A stretch of DNA of 64,000 nucleotides. It comes from Sthenelais limicola. Its lineage: Eukaryota > Annelida > Polychaeta > Phyllodocida > Sigalionidae. How positions within the stretch are numbered: the stretch's first letter is position 1; each line of letters begins with the position of its first letter. This document shows, one piece after another, positions 45,331 through 54,299 of the stretch. The notes below the pieces were generated by a model. The model made no database searches. It was not told the DNA's origin and saw nothing but the letters and a program-made list of their open reading frames with translations. Where the stretch lies: assembly GCA_942159475.1 (NCBI GenBank), contig OW804096.1:17384906-17448905 (forward strand), in the 5' to 3' direction. The position numbers were made by a program, and so were the translations under genes.

Positions 45331-46443
45331 TTTCCCTGCAGTAGTGGAATTTGCTTGAGTGACGGTAATGTAATGTTCATGATTTTATCATATTCGCATT
45401 TTATATATATATAAGGTGACAGAGTCTGAGATGACTTCTGATTCTCATTCTTTGGTTATATTTATGAGTTAAAGATTTTCAGATAGAACTGTACGCAAGG
45501 TTAGAACTACAAGTTTGATTCAGTGGCTCAAGTTAAAACTTTACTTTGTATCCAACAAGCGGCCACAGGTCATGCTTTTGATGCAAAATAAAGTTTAAAC
45601 AAGATCCATTGAATGAGTAGTTCCCAACCTCTTTCTCCATACTACAGCTTGGAAATAATGTAGCCAGTGGAGACCCATTCCACATTTCTGTGGTCTTCAG
45701 AAATATAAAGGTTCAACAGATTTCACTCATGACTGACTTATTGTTACTCACTGGGGCCAACTGAGAAAGCTAAGGTAAAAATGTTTGTTTCTACTGAGCC
45801 GATTTGCATGCGATTTTGCACCGCAGAGGCCTTTTCCACTAAATTCCATGAAAATTGGATGAGAATCGGCTTAGTGGATAACAACTTAGGGGCTCCGGTC
45901 ATCCTGACCACTCCTTGAGAAATGGAGTCAAACATCATAATTCAACATTGTAAGCTCTCCAGGCCTCGTATTCTTCACCATACTTGTGTTCAAACCTAGC
46001 TGACATTGATTTCGGCCTCCAACAATAGGCTTAGGGCCATCATTGTACTGAAAGTGTTGCATTCTTTTCACCTTATCTGTTCAAATGGGATGGTATCTCA
46101 AAATCGATTCCTTTTGAGTTACTATTATTTTTTCTTCTTAAAGTCAGATCTCATCTATCTATGAGTAGAACTAATCTCCATGGTAATAGACTGCCCCAGA
46201 GGACATGCCCTCAGTCTCGGTGCAGAAACTCCAGCCTGCTAGCGGCACAAGGAAAAACGTGAATAAATACCCAGTAGATGGAGTCTTTGGGGCTCGTTGC
46301 ATAAGAAATCATTACTTAAGATTTCCCTTCCTTAATTAGCTACTCTTTCTTGCGGGTAAGAGATATGGCTCAGGCACCTGATTCTTAGTCTTAGTGTGAG
46401 CTGTGATTTATACTAATTACCTATAAATTGATTTGATTGCCCT
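45331..46443. other. Unannotated stretch
   Basis: There is a short inverted pair AGCCGATTTGCATG…GAGAATCGGCTTAGT at 45,797-45,876. Otherwise no repeat family or gene was recognised. Confidence 0.4.
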
Positions 46444-47345
46444 CAATTGATGGTAGGTAGTATATTACCCCAGGGGGACGAGCTATAGGAGCTGAACGAA
46501 AATAGCCTGGTAATACACCATCAACAATAGATAGTAGTATACTACCCCAGGAGTTAGTGGAAGACAAGCTGTAGGAGCTGAACTAAACAGCCTGGTAATA
46601 CATCATACAACAATAGATGGTAGTATACTACCTCAGGAGTTAGTGGAAGACCAGCTATAGGAGCTGAACTGCACAGCCTGGTAAGCCATCATACAGCAAT
46701 AGATGGTAGTATATTACCCCAGGAGTTAGTGGAAGACCAGCTATAGGAGCTGAAATAAACAGCCTGGTAAACCATCATACAGCAATAGATGGTAGTATAC
46801 TACCCCAGGAGTTAGTGGAAGACCAGCTATAGGAGCTGAACTAAACAGCCTGGTAATACATCATACAACAATAGATGGTAGTATACTACCCCAGGAGTTA
46901 GTGGAGGACCAGCTATAGCAGCTGAACTATACAGCCTGGTAAAACATCATACAACAATAGATGGTAGTATATTACCCCAGGAGTTAGTGGAAGACCAGCT
47001 ATAGGAGCTGAATTAAACAGCCTGGTAATACACCATCAACAATAGATGGTAGTATACTACCCCAGGAGTTAGTGGAAGACCAGCTATAGGAGCTGAACTA
47101 AACAGCCGGGTAAAACATCATACAACAATAGATGGTAGTATACTACCCCAGGAGTTAGTGGAAGACCAGCTATAGGAGCTGAACTAAACAGCCTGGTAAT
47201 ACATCATACAGCAATAGATGGTAGTATACTACCCCAGGAGTTAGTGGAAGACCAGCTATAGGAGCTGAATTAAACAGCCTGGTAATACATCATACAGCAA
47301 TAGATGGTAGTATGCTACTCCAAGTAGTAAGTGGAAGACCAGCTA
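46444..47345. repeat. Satellite E, array 3 (main array, 86-bp unit)
   Basis: About 10.5 units of exactly or nearly 86 bp (AATAGATGGTAGTATACTAC / CCCAGGAGTTAGTGGAAGAC / CAGCTATAGGAGCTGAACTA / AACAGCCTGGTAATACATCA). Each unit has the perfect 14-bp palindrome GGTAGTATACTACC and a CAGCT…AGCTG stem. The array ends ~190 bp before the LTR element. Confidence 0.95.
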
Positions 47346-47510
47346 TGAAACTGAATTATACATCCCAGTATAACATAGTACACGAAAAGAAAGCAGCAGT
47401 TGCATTAGACAAAGTGAGAAGAGATATAATTGTATGCAGCGGTTATTGTATGGAAAAAAACATTACCATCCAATGATTTAGAATTGTTCAATTGTGCATC
47501 CTTGCACTCG

Positions 47511-47533
47511 CCCCCCCCCCCCCCCCCCCCCCG
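47511..47533. repeat. Poly-C tract (C22), left flank of the LTR element
   Basis: Twenty-two C followed by GACCC. With C16(AC)n on the other side (51,747 onward), this shows that the target was a poly-C/(AC)n microsatellite. Confidence 0.9.
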
Positions 47534-47537
47534 ACCC

Positions 47538-47905
47538 TGTTACATCATGTTACGTAATGATGACGTAACAATGGGTAACCACTTTATGATCATAATTATC
47601 ATTAATTATTACTTATTAGTATTACGATGGTAAACTAGAACTATGACTAATTTCCATAAAGCACCAGTACCCAGGAATTTATTGCAATATATACGGTAGC
47701 ATGTAAGAACTCAGGTAGCACCTTTACCTACTTCAATATTCCTCCAATCAACAATAGCCACATGGACCAAGCACCTACCTGTATTTTAGACTACAATAAA
47801 CATACATTCTAGATCTTCGGATCATACCCTTTACACCTTCTCATTTATTCTCTTTGTAGTATACAATAGATCTAAGTCTAATAGATACCCAATCTTCATG
47901 TAACA
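47538..47905 (+). repeat. LTR 1
   Basis: 368 bp, TG…CA. Near the start TTACGTAA (47,550) and TGACGTAA (47,561) are bZIP/CRE-type sites. TATATA at 47,688 and AATAAA at 47,795 lie ~107 bp apart and could delimit the R region. Confidence 0.9.
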
Positions 47906-47906
47906 C

Positions 47907-47924
47907 TGGAGTAGAACCCGGCTC
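47907..47924 (+). other. Primer-binding-site candidate
   Basis: TGGAGTAGAACCCGGCTC begins one base after the LTR and with the expected TGG (complement of CCA). The donor tRNA was not identified. Its complement contains GGTTCTACTCC, one base from the pol III B-box consensus, so pairing to a T arm is conceivable. It is repeated at 49,828. Confidence 0.55.
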
Positions 47925-47985
47925 ATCCTAGAGTATCTAGGAGCTAGTCCCCAATATCTTTAAGAAACGGATTTAATCAAGAAAA

Positions 47986-48558
47986 ATGGCAGGAAAAGAA
48001 AAGGATAAGAATAGAGCATTGTTCGATAGATTGTTGGATTCAGTAGAACGACTGGCCAGAATCCCTCAGAGGACAACCAGAAGAGAAAGGAAAGCGATTA
48101 ATGAAGTCACAAGAATGAGAAATCCAGAACCAGATCAGGTTAGAACTGTATTGGATTTTGAAGAAAGAGGTGAAAGGGGAGAAGAACAACAGGAAAACGT
48201 ATATGAAGAACCTATTAATATAGTGCCCAACATTCGACAGAATTTACCAGAAGAAAATATCAGAGATATTAACCAACAGAATTTACCAGGGGAAAATATT
48301 ATAAATGATGTCAGAGAGGAAATCCACCAGAATGTGCCAGGGGAAAATATAATACATAATGAACAAAACAATTTACCAGAAGAGGACCAAGGGGGTGCAA
48401 GTAGGCAACAGGAGCAGCCAAACCAGGAGCAGATGCCAATGCGGGAGCGGCCAGAAGTAATACCAGAAGCCGCACCGGTACCCCCCAATCAAGCTCCTGG
48501 GCAACAACAGAATAGGGGCCAACCACCAGACACGCCTGACAGAATACCGCCCATGTGA
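47986..48558 (+). CDS. ORF1 of the LTR element, copy 1 (Gag-position protein, 190 aa)
   Basis: The first frame after the PBS, with a good ATG context (aaaATGG). Residues 1-60 are highly charged and probably helical (KEKDKNR, RLARIPQRTTRRERK). Residues 55-75 are acidic. Residues 85-134 hold four degenerate repeats (QNLPEENI, QNLPGENI, QNVPGENI, NNLPEED). Residues 139-190 are Gln/Pro-rich and probably disordered. No CCHC zinc knuckle or protease motif is visible, and no homologue is recognised. Position alone suggests a Gag-like structural protein. It overlaps ORF2 at ATGTGA. Confidence 0.7.
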   Translation: MAGKEKDKNRALFDRLLDSVERLARIPQRTTRRERKAINEVTRMRNPEPDQVRTVLDFEERGERGEEQQENVYEEPINIVPNIRQNLPEENIRDINQQNLPGENIINDVREEIHQNVPGENIIHNEQNNLPEEDQGGASRQQEQPNQEQMPMRERPEVIPEAAPVPPNQAPGQQQNRGQPPDTPDRIPPM

Positions 48559-48767
48559 CAGAGAGCGATAGAGAAGAATACTATCGCAGAATTGCAGACA
48601 GGATTGTGCAACGACGACGCGCCGAGGGAAGTGTGAGGGTTATAAGGCCAAGAACTCCACCTTTCTCGGATGACATTGACCCTCGACCATATGTCCAGCC
48701 ACCCACTTATGATTCCCTCCAATTTGGGAATGGCAGGGGTGGATCGTTGGACGAAATCGATGATTAA
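48540..48767 (+). CDS. ORF2 of the LTR element, copy 1 (PPTY-containing, about 70 aa)
   Basis: An open frame in -1 relative to ORF1, overlapping it by ~19 nt and lacking its own ATG at the start; the first GTG is at 48,555. Counting from that GTG, residues ~5-35 are very basic (EEYYRRIADRIVQRRRAEGS) and residues 49-52 read PPTY within QPPTYDSL, the form of a retroviral/Gag late-domain (NEDD4-binding) motif. The tail is acidic (DEIDD). Expression would need frameshifting, splicing or non-AUG initiation; no slippery heptamer is seen in the short overlap. The frame is preserved in both copies. Confidence 0.5.
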   Translation, partial: QNTAHVTESDREEYYRRIADRIVQRRRAEGSVRVIRPRTPPFSDDIDPRPYVQPPTYDSLQFGNGRGGSLDEIDD

Positions 48768-48778
48768 AAGGACATAAA

Positions 48779-48862
48779 ATGCCACCATTAACAACAAGTG
48801 GTATATCACGGCGTATCAAGAATGAGTATACGATCAAAAACAAAGGACTGATACCTTTTTAG
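48779..48862 (+). CDS. Short ORF of the LTR element, copy 1 (27 codons)
   Basis: Starts ATGCCACCATTAAC 11 nt after ORF2 and ends in CCTTTTTAG, where it abuts the -1 frame of ORF3. It is basic (SRRIKNEYTIKNKG). It may be the start of a longer product with ORF3, or chance. Confidence 0.3.
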   Translation: MPPLTTSGISRRIKNEYTIKNKGLIPF

Positions 48863-49071
48863 TGAACTTAAAAGTGCAAAAAGGACCCCGCCAACTGAGG
48901 TTGGGTGAAGATCCAGGACTTTATGAACAACGACAATATATCTGTGGAATGTTTGAGCGTCAGAAGAGACATGTAGTATTAACAACACCCAAATTGCTCG
49001 AACTCTTATATAAGTCATATTCTGAATATCTATATATATATACCCTTAGGACAAGTAGTGTGTTTCTTTAA
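48862..49071 (+). CDS. ORF3 of the LTR element, copy 1 (about 69 aa)
   Basis: No ATG at its start (first GTG at 48,862), in -1 relative to the short ORF before it. Basic N-terminal half (QKGPRQLRLG, FERQKRH), then a Leu/Tyr-rich segment (TTPKLLELLYKSYSEYLYIY). No domain is recognised. It is preserved in both copies with one conservative change (E22D). Confidence 0.35.
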   Translation: MNLKVQKGPRQLRLGEDPGLYEQRQYICGMFERQKRHVVLTTPKLLELLYKSYSEYLYIYTLRTSSVFL

Positions 49072-49439
49072 TATATGCGTATAACATAACCTAGTAAGCA
49101 TAAGGTAACAGTTTCACTCAGGACCTATGAAGTATCTGTGGAAGATATGGACTCAAACCGGACAAGGAGATATGCACGCGTGAATATTGAGTGAATTAGA
49201 CATCTGGAGAGAAATCTACCAATTACAATACCATGAAGAATGATATCATTTTGGAAAAATGTTATTTTTTTGAAAATAATTATACTTAATTAGATGAAGG
49301 TGTTCCCTGACAGAGCTGCTACTTTAAAATTTAACTCAGTACACACAAAAGTTGGGTACCACATTTTTTACAAAAAAAAAAAGATCCCCGTCACTCCCAC
49401 TCTCAGCTCGCTCCTCAGTTGAGTCGCAGAGCTGTCAGA
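49072..49439 (+). other. Non-coding 3' internal region of the LTR element, copy 1
   Basis: No frame of note. There is an A12 run at ~49,373 and the palindromic-looking TTTTTTTGAAAATAATTATA patch. It leads into the polypurine tract. The same region is in copy 2 at 50,993-51,360. Confidence 0.6.
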
Positions 49440-49458
49440 GGGGGGGGGGGGGGGGGGG
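49440..49458 (+). other. Poly-G polypurine tract (G19) before LTR2
   Basis: Nineteen G (after CAGA) directly precede the TG of LTR2. The equivalent before LTR3 is G17 (51,361-51,377). The position is exactly that of a plus-strand primer polypurine tract; a pure G run is unusual. Confidence 0.8.
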
Positions 49459-49826
49459 TGTTACATCATGTTACGTAATGATGACGTAACAATGGGTAAC
49501 CACTTTATGATCATAGTTATCATTAATTATTACTTATTAGAATTACGATGGTAAACTAGAACTATGACTAATTTCCATAAAGCACCAGTACCCAGGAATT
49601 TATTGCAATATATACGGTAGCATGTAAGAACTCAGGTAGCACCTTTACCTACTTCAATATTCCTCCAATCAACAATAGCCACATGGACCAAGCACCTACC
49701 TGTATTTTAGACTACAATAAACATACATTCTAGATCTTCGGATCATACCCTTTACACCTTCTCATTTATTCTCTTTGTAGTATACAATAGATCTAAGTCT
49801 AATAGATACCCAATCTTCATGTAACA
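49459..49826 (+). repeat. LTR 2 (shared central LTR)
   Basis: 368 bp. Compared with LTR1 it differs at about two positions (an A/G near 49,517 and a T/A near 49,541). It has the same TATA and AATAAA layout. Confidence 0.9.
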
Positions 49827-49906
49827 CTGGAGTAGAACCCGGCTCATCCTAGAGTATCTAGGAGCTAGTCCCCAATATCTTTAAGAAACGGATTTAATCA
49901 AGAAAA

Positions 49907-50479
49907 ATGGCAGGAAAAGAAAAGGATAAGAATAGAGCATTGTTCGATAGATTGTTGGATTCAGTAGAACGACTGGCCAGAATCCCTCAGAGGACAACCA
50001 GAAGAGAAAGGAAAGCGATTAATGAAGTCACAAGAATGAGAAATCCAGAACCAGATCAGGTTAGAACTGTATTGGATTTTGAAGAAAGAGGTGAAAGGGG
50101 AGAAGAACAACAGGAAAACGTATATGAAGAACCTGTTAATATAGTGCCCAACATTCGACAGAATTTACCAGAAGAAAATATCAGAGATATTAACCAACAG
50201 AATTTACCAGGGGAAAATATTATAAATGATGTCAGAGAGGAAATCCACCAGAATGTGCCAGGGGAAAATATAATACATAATGAACAAAACAATTTACCAG
50301 AAGAGGACCAAGGGGGTGCAGGTAGGCAACAGGAGCAGCCAAACCAGGAGCAGATGCCAATGCGGGAGCGGCCAGAAGTAATACCAGAAGCCGCACCGGT
50401 ACCCCCCAATCAAGCCCCTGGGCAACAACAGAATAGGGGCCAACCACCAGACACCCCTGACAGAATACCGCCCATGTGA
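49907..50479 (+). CDS. ORF1 of the LTR element, copy 2 (190 aa)
   Basis: Same as copy 1 except I77V and S139G. Two more substitutions are silent, including the GACACG/GACACC change near 50,453. An intact frame in both copies shows either recent duplication or selection; with so few changes the two cannot be told apart. Confidence 0.7.
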   Translation: MAGKEKDKNRALFDRLLDSVERLARIPQRTTRRERKAINEVTRMRNPEPDQVRTVLDFEERGERGEEQQENVYEEPVNIVPNIRQNLPEENIRDINQQNLPGENIINDVREEIHQNVPGENIIHNEQNNLPEEDQGGAGRQQEQPNQEQMPMRERPEVIPEAAPVPPNQAPGQQQNRGQPPDTPDRIPPM

Positions 50480-50688
50480 CAGAGAGCGATAGAGAAGAAT
50501 ACTATCGCAGAATTGCAGACAGGATTGTGCAACGACGACGCGCCGAGGGAAGTGTGAGGGTTATAAGGCCAAGAACTCCACCTTTCTCGGATGACATTGA
50601 CCCTCGACCATATGTCCAGCCACCCACTTATGATTCCCTCCAATTTGGGAATGGCAGGGGTGGATCGTTGGACGAAATCGATGATTAA
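50461..50688 (+). CDS. ORF2 of the LTR element, copy 2
   Basis: Identical to copy 1 in the coded sequence, including the PPTY motif and the same overlap with ORF1. Confidence 0.5.
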   Translation, partial: QNTAHVTESDREEYYRRIADRIVQRRRAEGSVRVIRPRTPPFSDDIDPRPYVQPPTYDSLQFGNGRGGSLDEIDD

Positions 50689-50699
50689 AAGGACATAAA

Positions 50700-50783
50700 A
50701 TGCCACCATTAACAACAAGTGGTATATCACGGCGTATCAAGAATGAGTATACGATCAAAAACAAAGGACTGATACCTTTTTAG
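50700..50783 (+). CDS. Short ORF of the LTR element, copy 2
   Basis: Identical in frame and sequence to the 27-codon ORF of copy 1. Confidence 0.3.
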   Translation: MPPLTTSGISRRIKNEYTIKNKGLIPF

Positions 50784-50992
50784 TGAACTTAAAAGTGCAA
50801 AAAGGACCCCGCCAACTGAGGTTGGGTGAAGATCCAGGACTTTATGATCAACGACAATATATCTGTGGAATGTTTGAGCGTCAGAAGAGACATGTAGTAT
50901 TAACAACACCCAAATTGCTCGAACTCTTATATAAGTCATATTCTGAATATCTATATATATATACCCTTAGGACAAGTAGTGTGTTTCTTTAA
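50783..50992 (+). CDS. ORF3 of the LTR element, copy 2
   Basis: As copy 1 with Asp instead of Glu at position 22. Confidence 0.35.
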   Translation: MNLKVQKGPRQLRLGEDPGLYDQRQYICGMFERQKRHVVLTTPKLLELLYKSYSEYLYIYTLRTSSVFL

Positions 50993-51377
50993 TATATGCG
51001 TATAACATAACCTAGTAAGCACAAGGTAACAGTTTCACTCAGGACCTATGAAGTATCTGTGGAAGATATGGACTCAAACCGGACAAGGAGATATGCACGC
51101 GTGAATATTGAGTGAATTAGACATCTGGAGAGAAATCTACCAATTACAATACCATGAAGAATGATATCATTTTGGAAAAACGTTATTTTTTTGAAAATAA
51201 TTATACTTAATTAGATGAAGGTGTTCCCTGACAGAGCTGCTACTTTAAAATTTAACTCAGTACACACAAAAGTTGGGTACCACATTTTTTACAAAAAAAA
51301 AAAGATCCCCGTCACTCCCACTCTCAGCTCGCTCCTCAGTTGAGTCGCAGAGCTGTCAGAGGGGGGGGGGGGGGGGG

Positions 51378-51745
51378 TGTTACATCATGTTACGTAATGA
51401 TGACGTAACAATGGGTAACCACTTTATGATCATAATTATCATTAATTATTACTTATTAGAATTACGATGGTAAACTAGAACTATGACTAATTTCCATAAA
51501 GCACCAGTACCCAGGAATTTATTGCAATATATACGGTAGCATGTAAGAACTCAGGTAGCACCTTTACCTACTTCAATATTCCTCCAATCAACAATAGCCA
51601 CATGGACCAAGCACCTACCTGTATTTTAGACTACAATAAACATACATTCTAGATCTTCGGATCATACCCTTTACACCTTCTCATTTATTCTCTTTGTAGT
51701 ATACAATAGATCTAAGTCTAATAGATACCCAATCTTCATGTAACA
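51378..51745 (+). repeat. LTR 3
   Basis: 368 bp, differing from LTR2 by about one base. It is followed by ACCC and C/(AC)n. No PBS follows, which confirms it as the 3' end of the array. Confidence 0.9.
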
Positions 51746-51746
51746 A

Positions 51747-51782
51747 CCCCCCCCCCCCCCCCACACACACACACACACACCC
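51747..51782. repeat. C16 (AC)n microsatellite, right flank
   Basis: Sixteen C then about nine AC units, the continuation of the insertion target. Confidence 0.9.
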
Positions 51783-51794
51783 TTACTGATTTGT

Positions 51795-52222
51795 GGGTCA
51801 GATTTTCAGACAATGTACAATTCACCTTCAACAATCCTCTCAAATAACCCAAATTTAAGACAAAAAACAGGTTCAAAATACAGTTAAACATAACCAAACA
51901 GACTGTTTGAATCGAGCCAATACCCTTAAACTGCCTGGTCCTGGGTGGGACATTAAAGTGCCTTTCTGTCTCTTTTCTCTTTCTCTCTCTTCCTTCTTCT
52001 CTATCTCTATTTCCTGGGTATGATCATAAACTGCCTCCCTCTCAGCTCTCCCGCCCTTGATATAACACTTCAAAGTGTTGATAAGGGCGTAAAGCAAACA
52101 ATCTCACTCACTCACCAAATATACCCATATATACGTACAGTGTTGATGATTCTTCAGTCCAATTTAGCAGAATTTACTAAATATGGTGATCTGCAAATTG
52201 TATATTTTCTGAAAATCGGACC
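51795..52222. mobile_element. Family A MITE, copy 19, carrying a ~190-bp insert
   Basis: Family A sequence to ~51,923 (GACTGTTTGAATCGAGCCAATACC) and again from ~52,115 (AAATATACCCATATATACGT) is interrupted by ~190 bp. The insert contains a pyrimidine tract, two AAACTGCCT words and the tail GTTGATAAGGGCGTAAAGCA, which looks like the 3' end of a retroposon. Confidence 0.8.
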
Positions 52223-52470
52223 GTCATAACGCCCCCCCCCCCCTTCCCCACTGCCCTTAAGTAGACTAAGCCTTCTATTGAGCATAATATGTAGTCTCTT
52301 ATGTGAAGTCTGTTGTATCATTATCTGTACCCTGGGGGTATGCCTTACCTCTCCAATCACAAACATCAGCTTTTCATTCCCTGTTTTTGCCTGCTGACTA
52401 TTGTGTCTGCGTGTGTTTTACATGGTTTATACTATAGGAGATGCTCCTACACCACTACCCATGCCACTCA

Positions 52471-52850
52471 ATGTGTCCCCATGAGGCTTGTTCTAATGGG
52501 TAAACTCTAGTGTTTATTTGCCTTTGTGACATGTCAGTGTCTTGTTTTGTTGTGACTCTTTATTTGCATTAGACAATACAGCAAAAGGGATGAAGTAAAT
52601 GGAATTAAATGCAATGAGAAGTTGGTTTGTGAAAGATTTTCAGACACGTGAGGAGTGGAAATGTGTCCCCATGAGGCTTGTTCTGATGGGCAAACTCTAG
52701 TGTTTATCCTTCTTTGTGACATGTCAGTCTTGTTTTGCCAGTTATTTGTTGTTGTGATTTTTTATTTGCATTATACAGCAAAAGGGGGGAATTAAATGCA
52801 ATGAGAAGTTGGTTTGTGAGAGCTCCTCAGCCATGTGAGGAGTGAAAATG
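52471..52850 (+). repeat. 190-bp tandem duplication
   Basis: ATGTGTCCCCATGAGGCTTG starts both units (52,471 and 52,661). They share GTGACATGTCAGT, TTTATTTGCATTA, AATGCAATGAGAAGTTGGTT and end GTGAGGAGTG. Identity is roughly 80-85 % by eye. Confidence 0.8.
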
Positions 52851-53914
52851 TGGGCATCATTGTGAGTGGCGTTCATATCATTGGATTCATCTTGTTTGGG
52901 TTTTCTATATTTAACTTTTTTAGTACAGCGCCGCCTGCGTTGGTTCATCATGACCAGGAGCCTGGAAAGGAACATAAGATAATTAGATCCTCTTGTAATA
53001 GGGTGACACTGTTTGACATTCATATGTCACACATATTAAAGCTGTAATCTCAGATAACATTGGCAAAAAAAACTAAATATTTTCCACATTTTCTTTTATT
53101 CTTTTACGTTCCATCTAAAAGTCATTTGACCGAGATTTTGGAGGATTCTGGCAAGTTGTTTTTTCATAATATGAATAAATTTGGTAAGATCTTGTTATTC
53201 ATAACAGCTGAGATTGCAGCTGTATATGACGTTATGTCAGTACAGGATGGGCCACAATGTCGCCACAGCTAAATTAGGTCATCATTATGATATTCGTTAG
53301 CATTACACAACCTTTACCATAGGGAGTGGCTTTTGCCAATACACACCCTAAGCCTTGGGGAATGCCTTATGGCAATACTGCAACACAACCATACACACGG
53401 GAATGCCTTATGGCAATAAATGGCCTGAAAGGGCTAACTTAAGGAAATTGTGCACATAAATGTGCTATAATTATCTTAGGCACCTCAGGATTATGCACCA
53501 AACAGGGAAACAGCAGCTCCAAAATATTGGCAATTAATGCTTAAATCCATCCTAAATCCCAGATAATCTCTATGCAAATCGCACTATTATTATTGCATTG
53601 TGTGCTCATCCCACTCGCCTTCTCAGAATCACCCAAGGTTGTTGTGTGATTGTAAGGGCATACAATAATTGAGCAAATAAAAACGGGAGCGTCTCATGAG
53701 CAAATAATGTAGGCTTTGCTTTGTAATCATGTCCTAGTGTTTGGGCTGAGAAAAAGTGGTTATGAGAGCGGCATGTACTAGGAATTGTTATTGTCTCTAC
53801 TATAATACTGCAGCGACCCTGTGTTGTTGTTTTTGTTGGAGCTACTGAATTATAAATCAAAGATAATTACATCTTTGTATATCAGATAGAAGACTGTAGT
53901 ATTGTTAAAGAGGG
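52851..53914. other. Unannotated stretch with foldback-family fragment
   Basis: 53,100-53,230 matches an arm of the 1-kb foldback family (CATTTGACCGAGATTTTGGA, AACAGCTGAGA). There is a local repeat of GGGAATGCCTTATGGCAATA near 53,358 and 53,399. No gene was recognised. Confidence 0.4.
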
Positions 53915-54235
53915 GAAATAGAGAGAGAGAGAGGAGAGAGAAGGGGGTGAGCGAGTGGGATATATATATAAAGTGGTTGGGGGAGAGGGAAAATCTAGGA
54001 GGTAATGGTGTATGGAGAGGGAGGGAGAGAGAAGGAGAGAGATAGAGGGAGAGAGAGGTGGAGAGAGGGAGAGAGAGATAGAGGGAGAGAGAGGTGGAGA
54101 GAGGGAGAGGGAGAGAGAGGGAGAGAGAGGTGGAGAGAGGGAGAGAGAGGGAGAGGGAGAGAGAGAGGAGAGATGGAGAGGGAGAGAGAGAGGGAGATGG
54201 AGAGAGAGAAAGAGGGAGAGACAGCCATGGTGAGA
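53915..54235 (+). repeat. Purine-rich (GAGAGGGA) tract
   Basis: Tandem AGAGAGATAGAGGGAGAGAG / GGTGGAGAGAGGGAGA units. All long frames over it on either strand are low-complexity artefacts. Confidence 0.95.
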
Positions 54236-54299
54236 GCCAGAAAGACAAACATATAACATCCAATATATGTGATATGTTATACAAAATTTAGTCATAATA

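Larger units (their letters stand above)
47538..51745 (+). mobile_element. Tandem non-autonomous LTR retroelement (LTR-int-LTR-int-LTR)
   Basis: Three 368-bp LTRs at 47,538-47,905, 49,459-49,826 and 51,378-51,745 enclose two ~1.55-kb internal regions (periods 1,921 and 1,919 bp). The ends TGTTACAT…ATGTAACA, the PBS candidate after LTR1 and LTR2, G17-19 polypurine tracts before LTR2 and LTR3, and ACCC on both outer sides (47,534-47,537; 51,746-51,749) identify it. The internal copies differ at only about seven positions and the LTRs at one or two, so it is very young. There is no protease, reverse transcriptase or integrase. The tandem form fits LTR-LTR recombination between sister copies. Confidence 0.9.

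Noticed and set aside
48135..48488. Minus-strand 117-codon frame inside the LTR element, repeated in copy 2
   Set aside because: Antisense shadow of ORF1; Cys/Ser-rich composition mirrors Gln/Glu codons.
48489..48809. Minus-strand 106-codon frame with a hydrophobic start
   Set aside because: Antisense to ORF1/ORF2 with no promoter context; considered as an envelope-like protein but nothing supports it.
47538..51745. Integrated circular DNA virus or rolling-circle concatemer as explanation of the 1.92-kb tandem
   Set aside because: The third partial copy is exactly one TG…CA LTR, with PBS and polypurine tract in the right places and a 4-bp target duplication, all of which fit a retroelement better.
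53850..54295. Long frames on both strands at 54 kb
   Set aside because: Translation of the GAGAGGGA tract.
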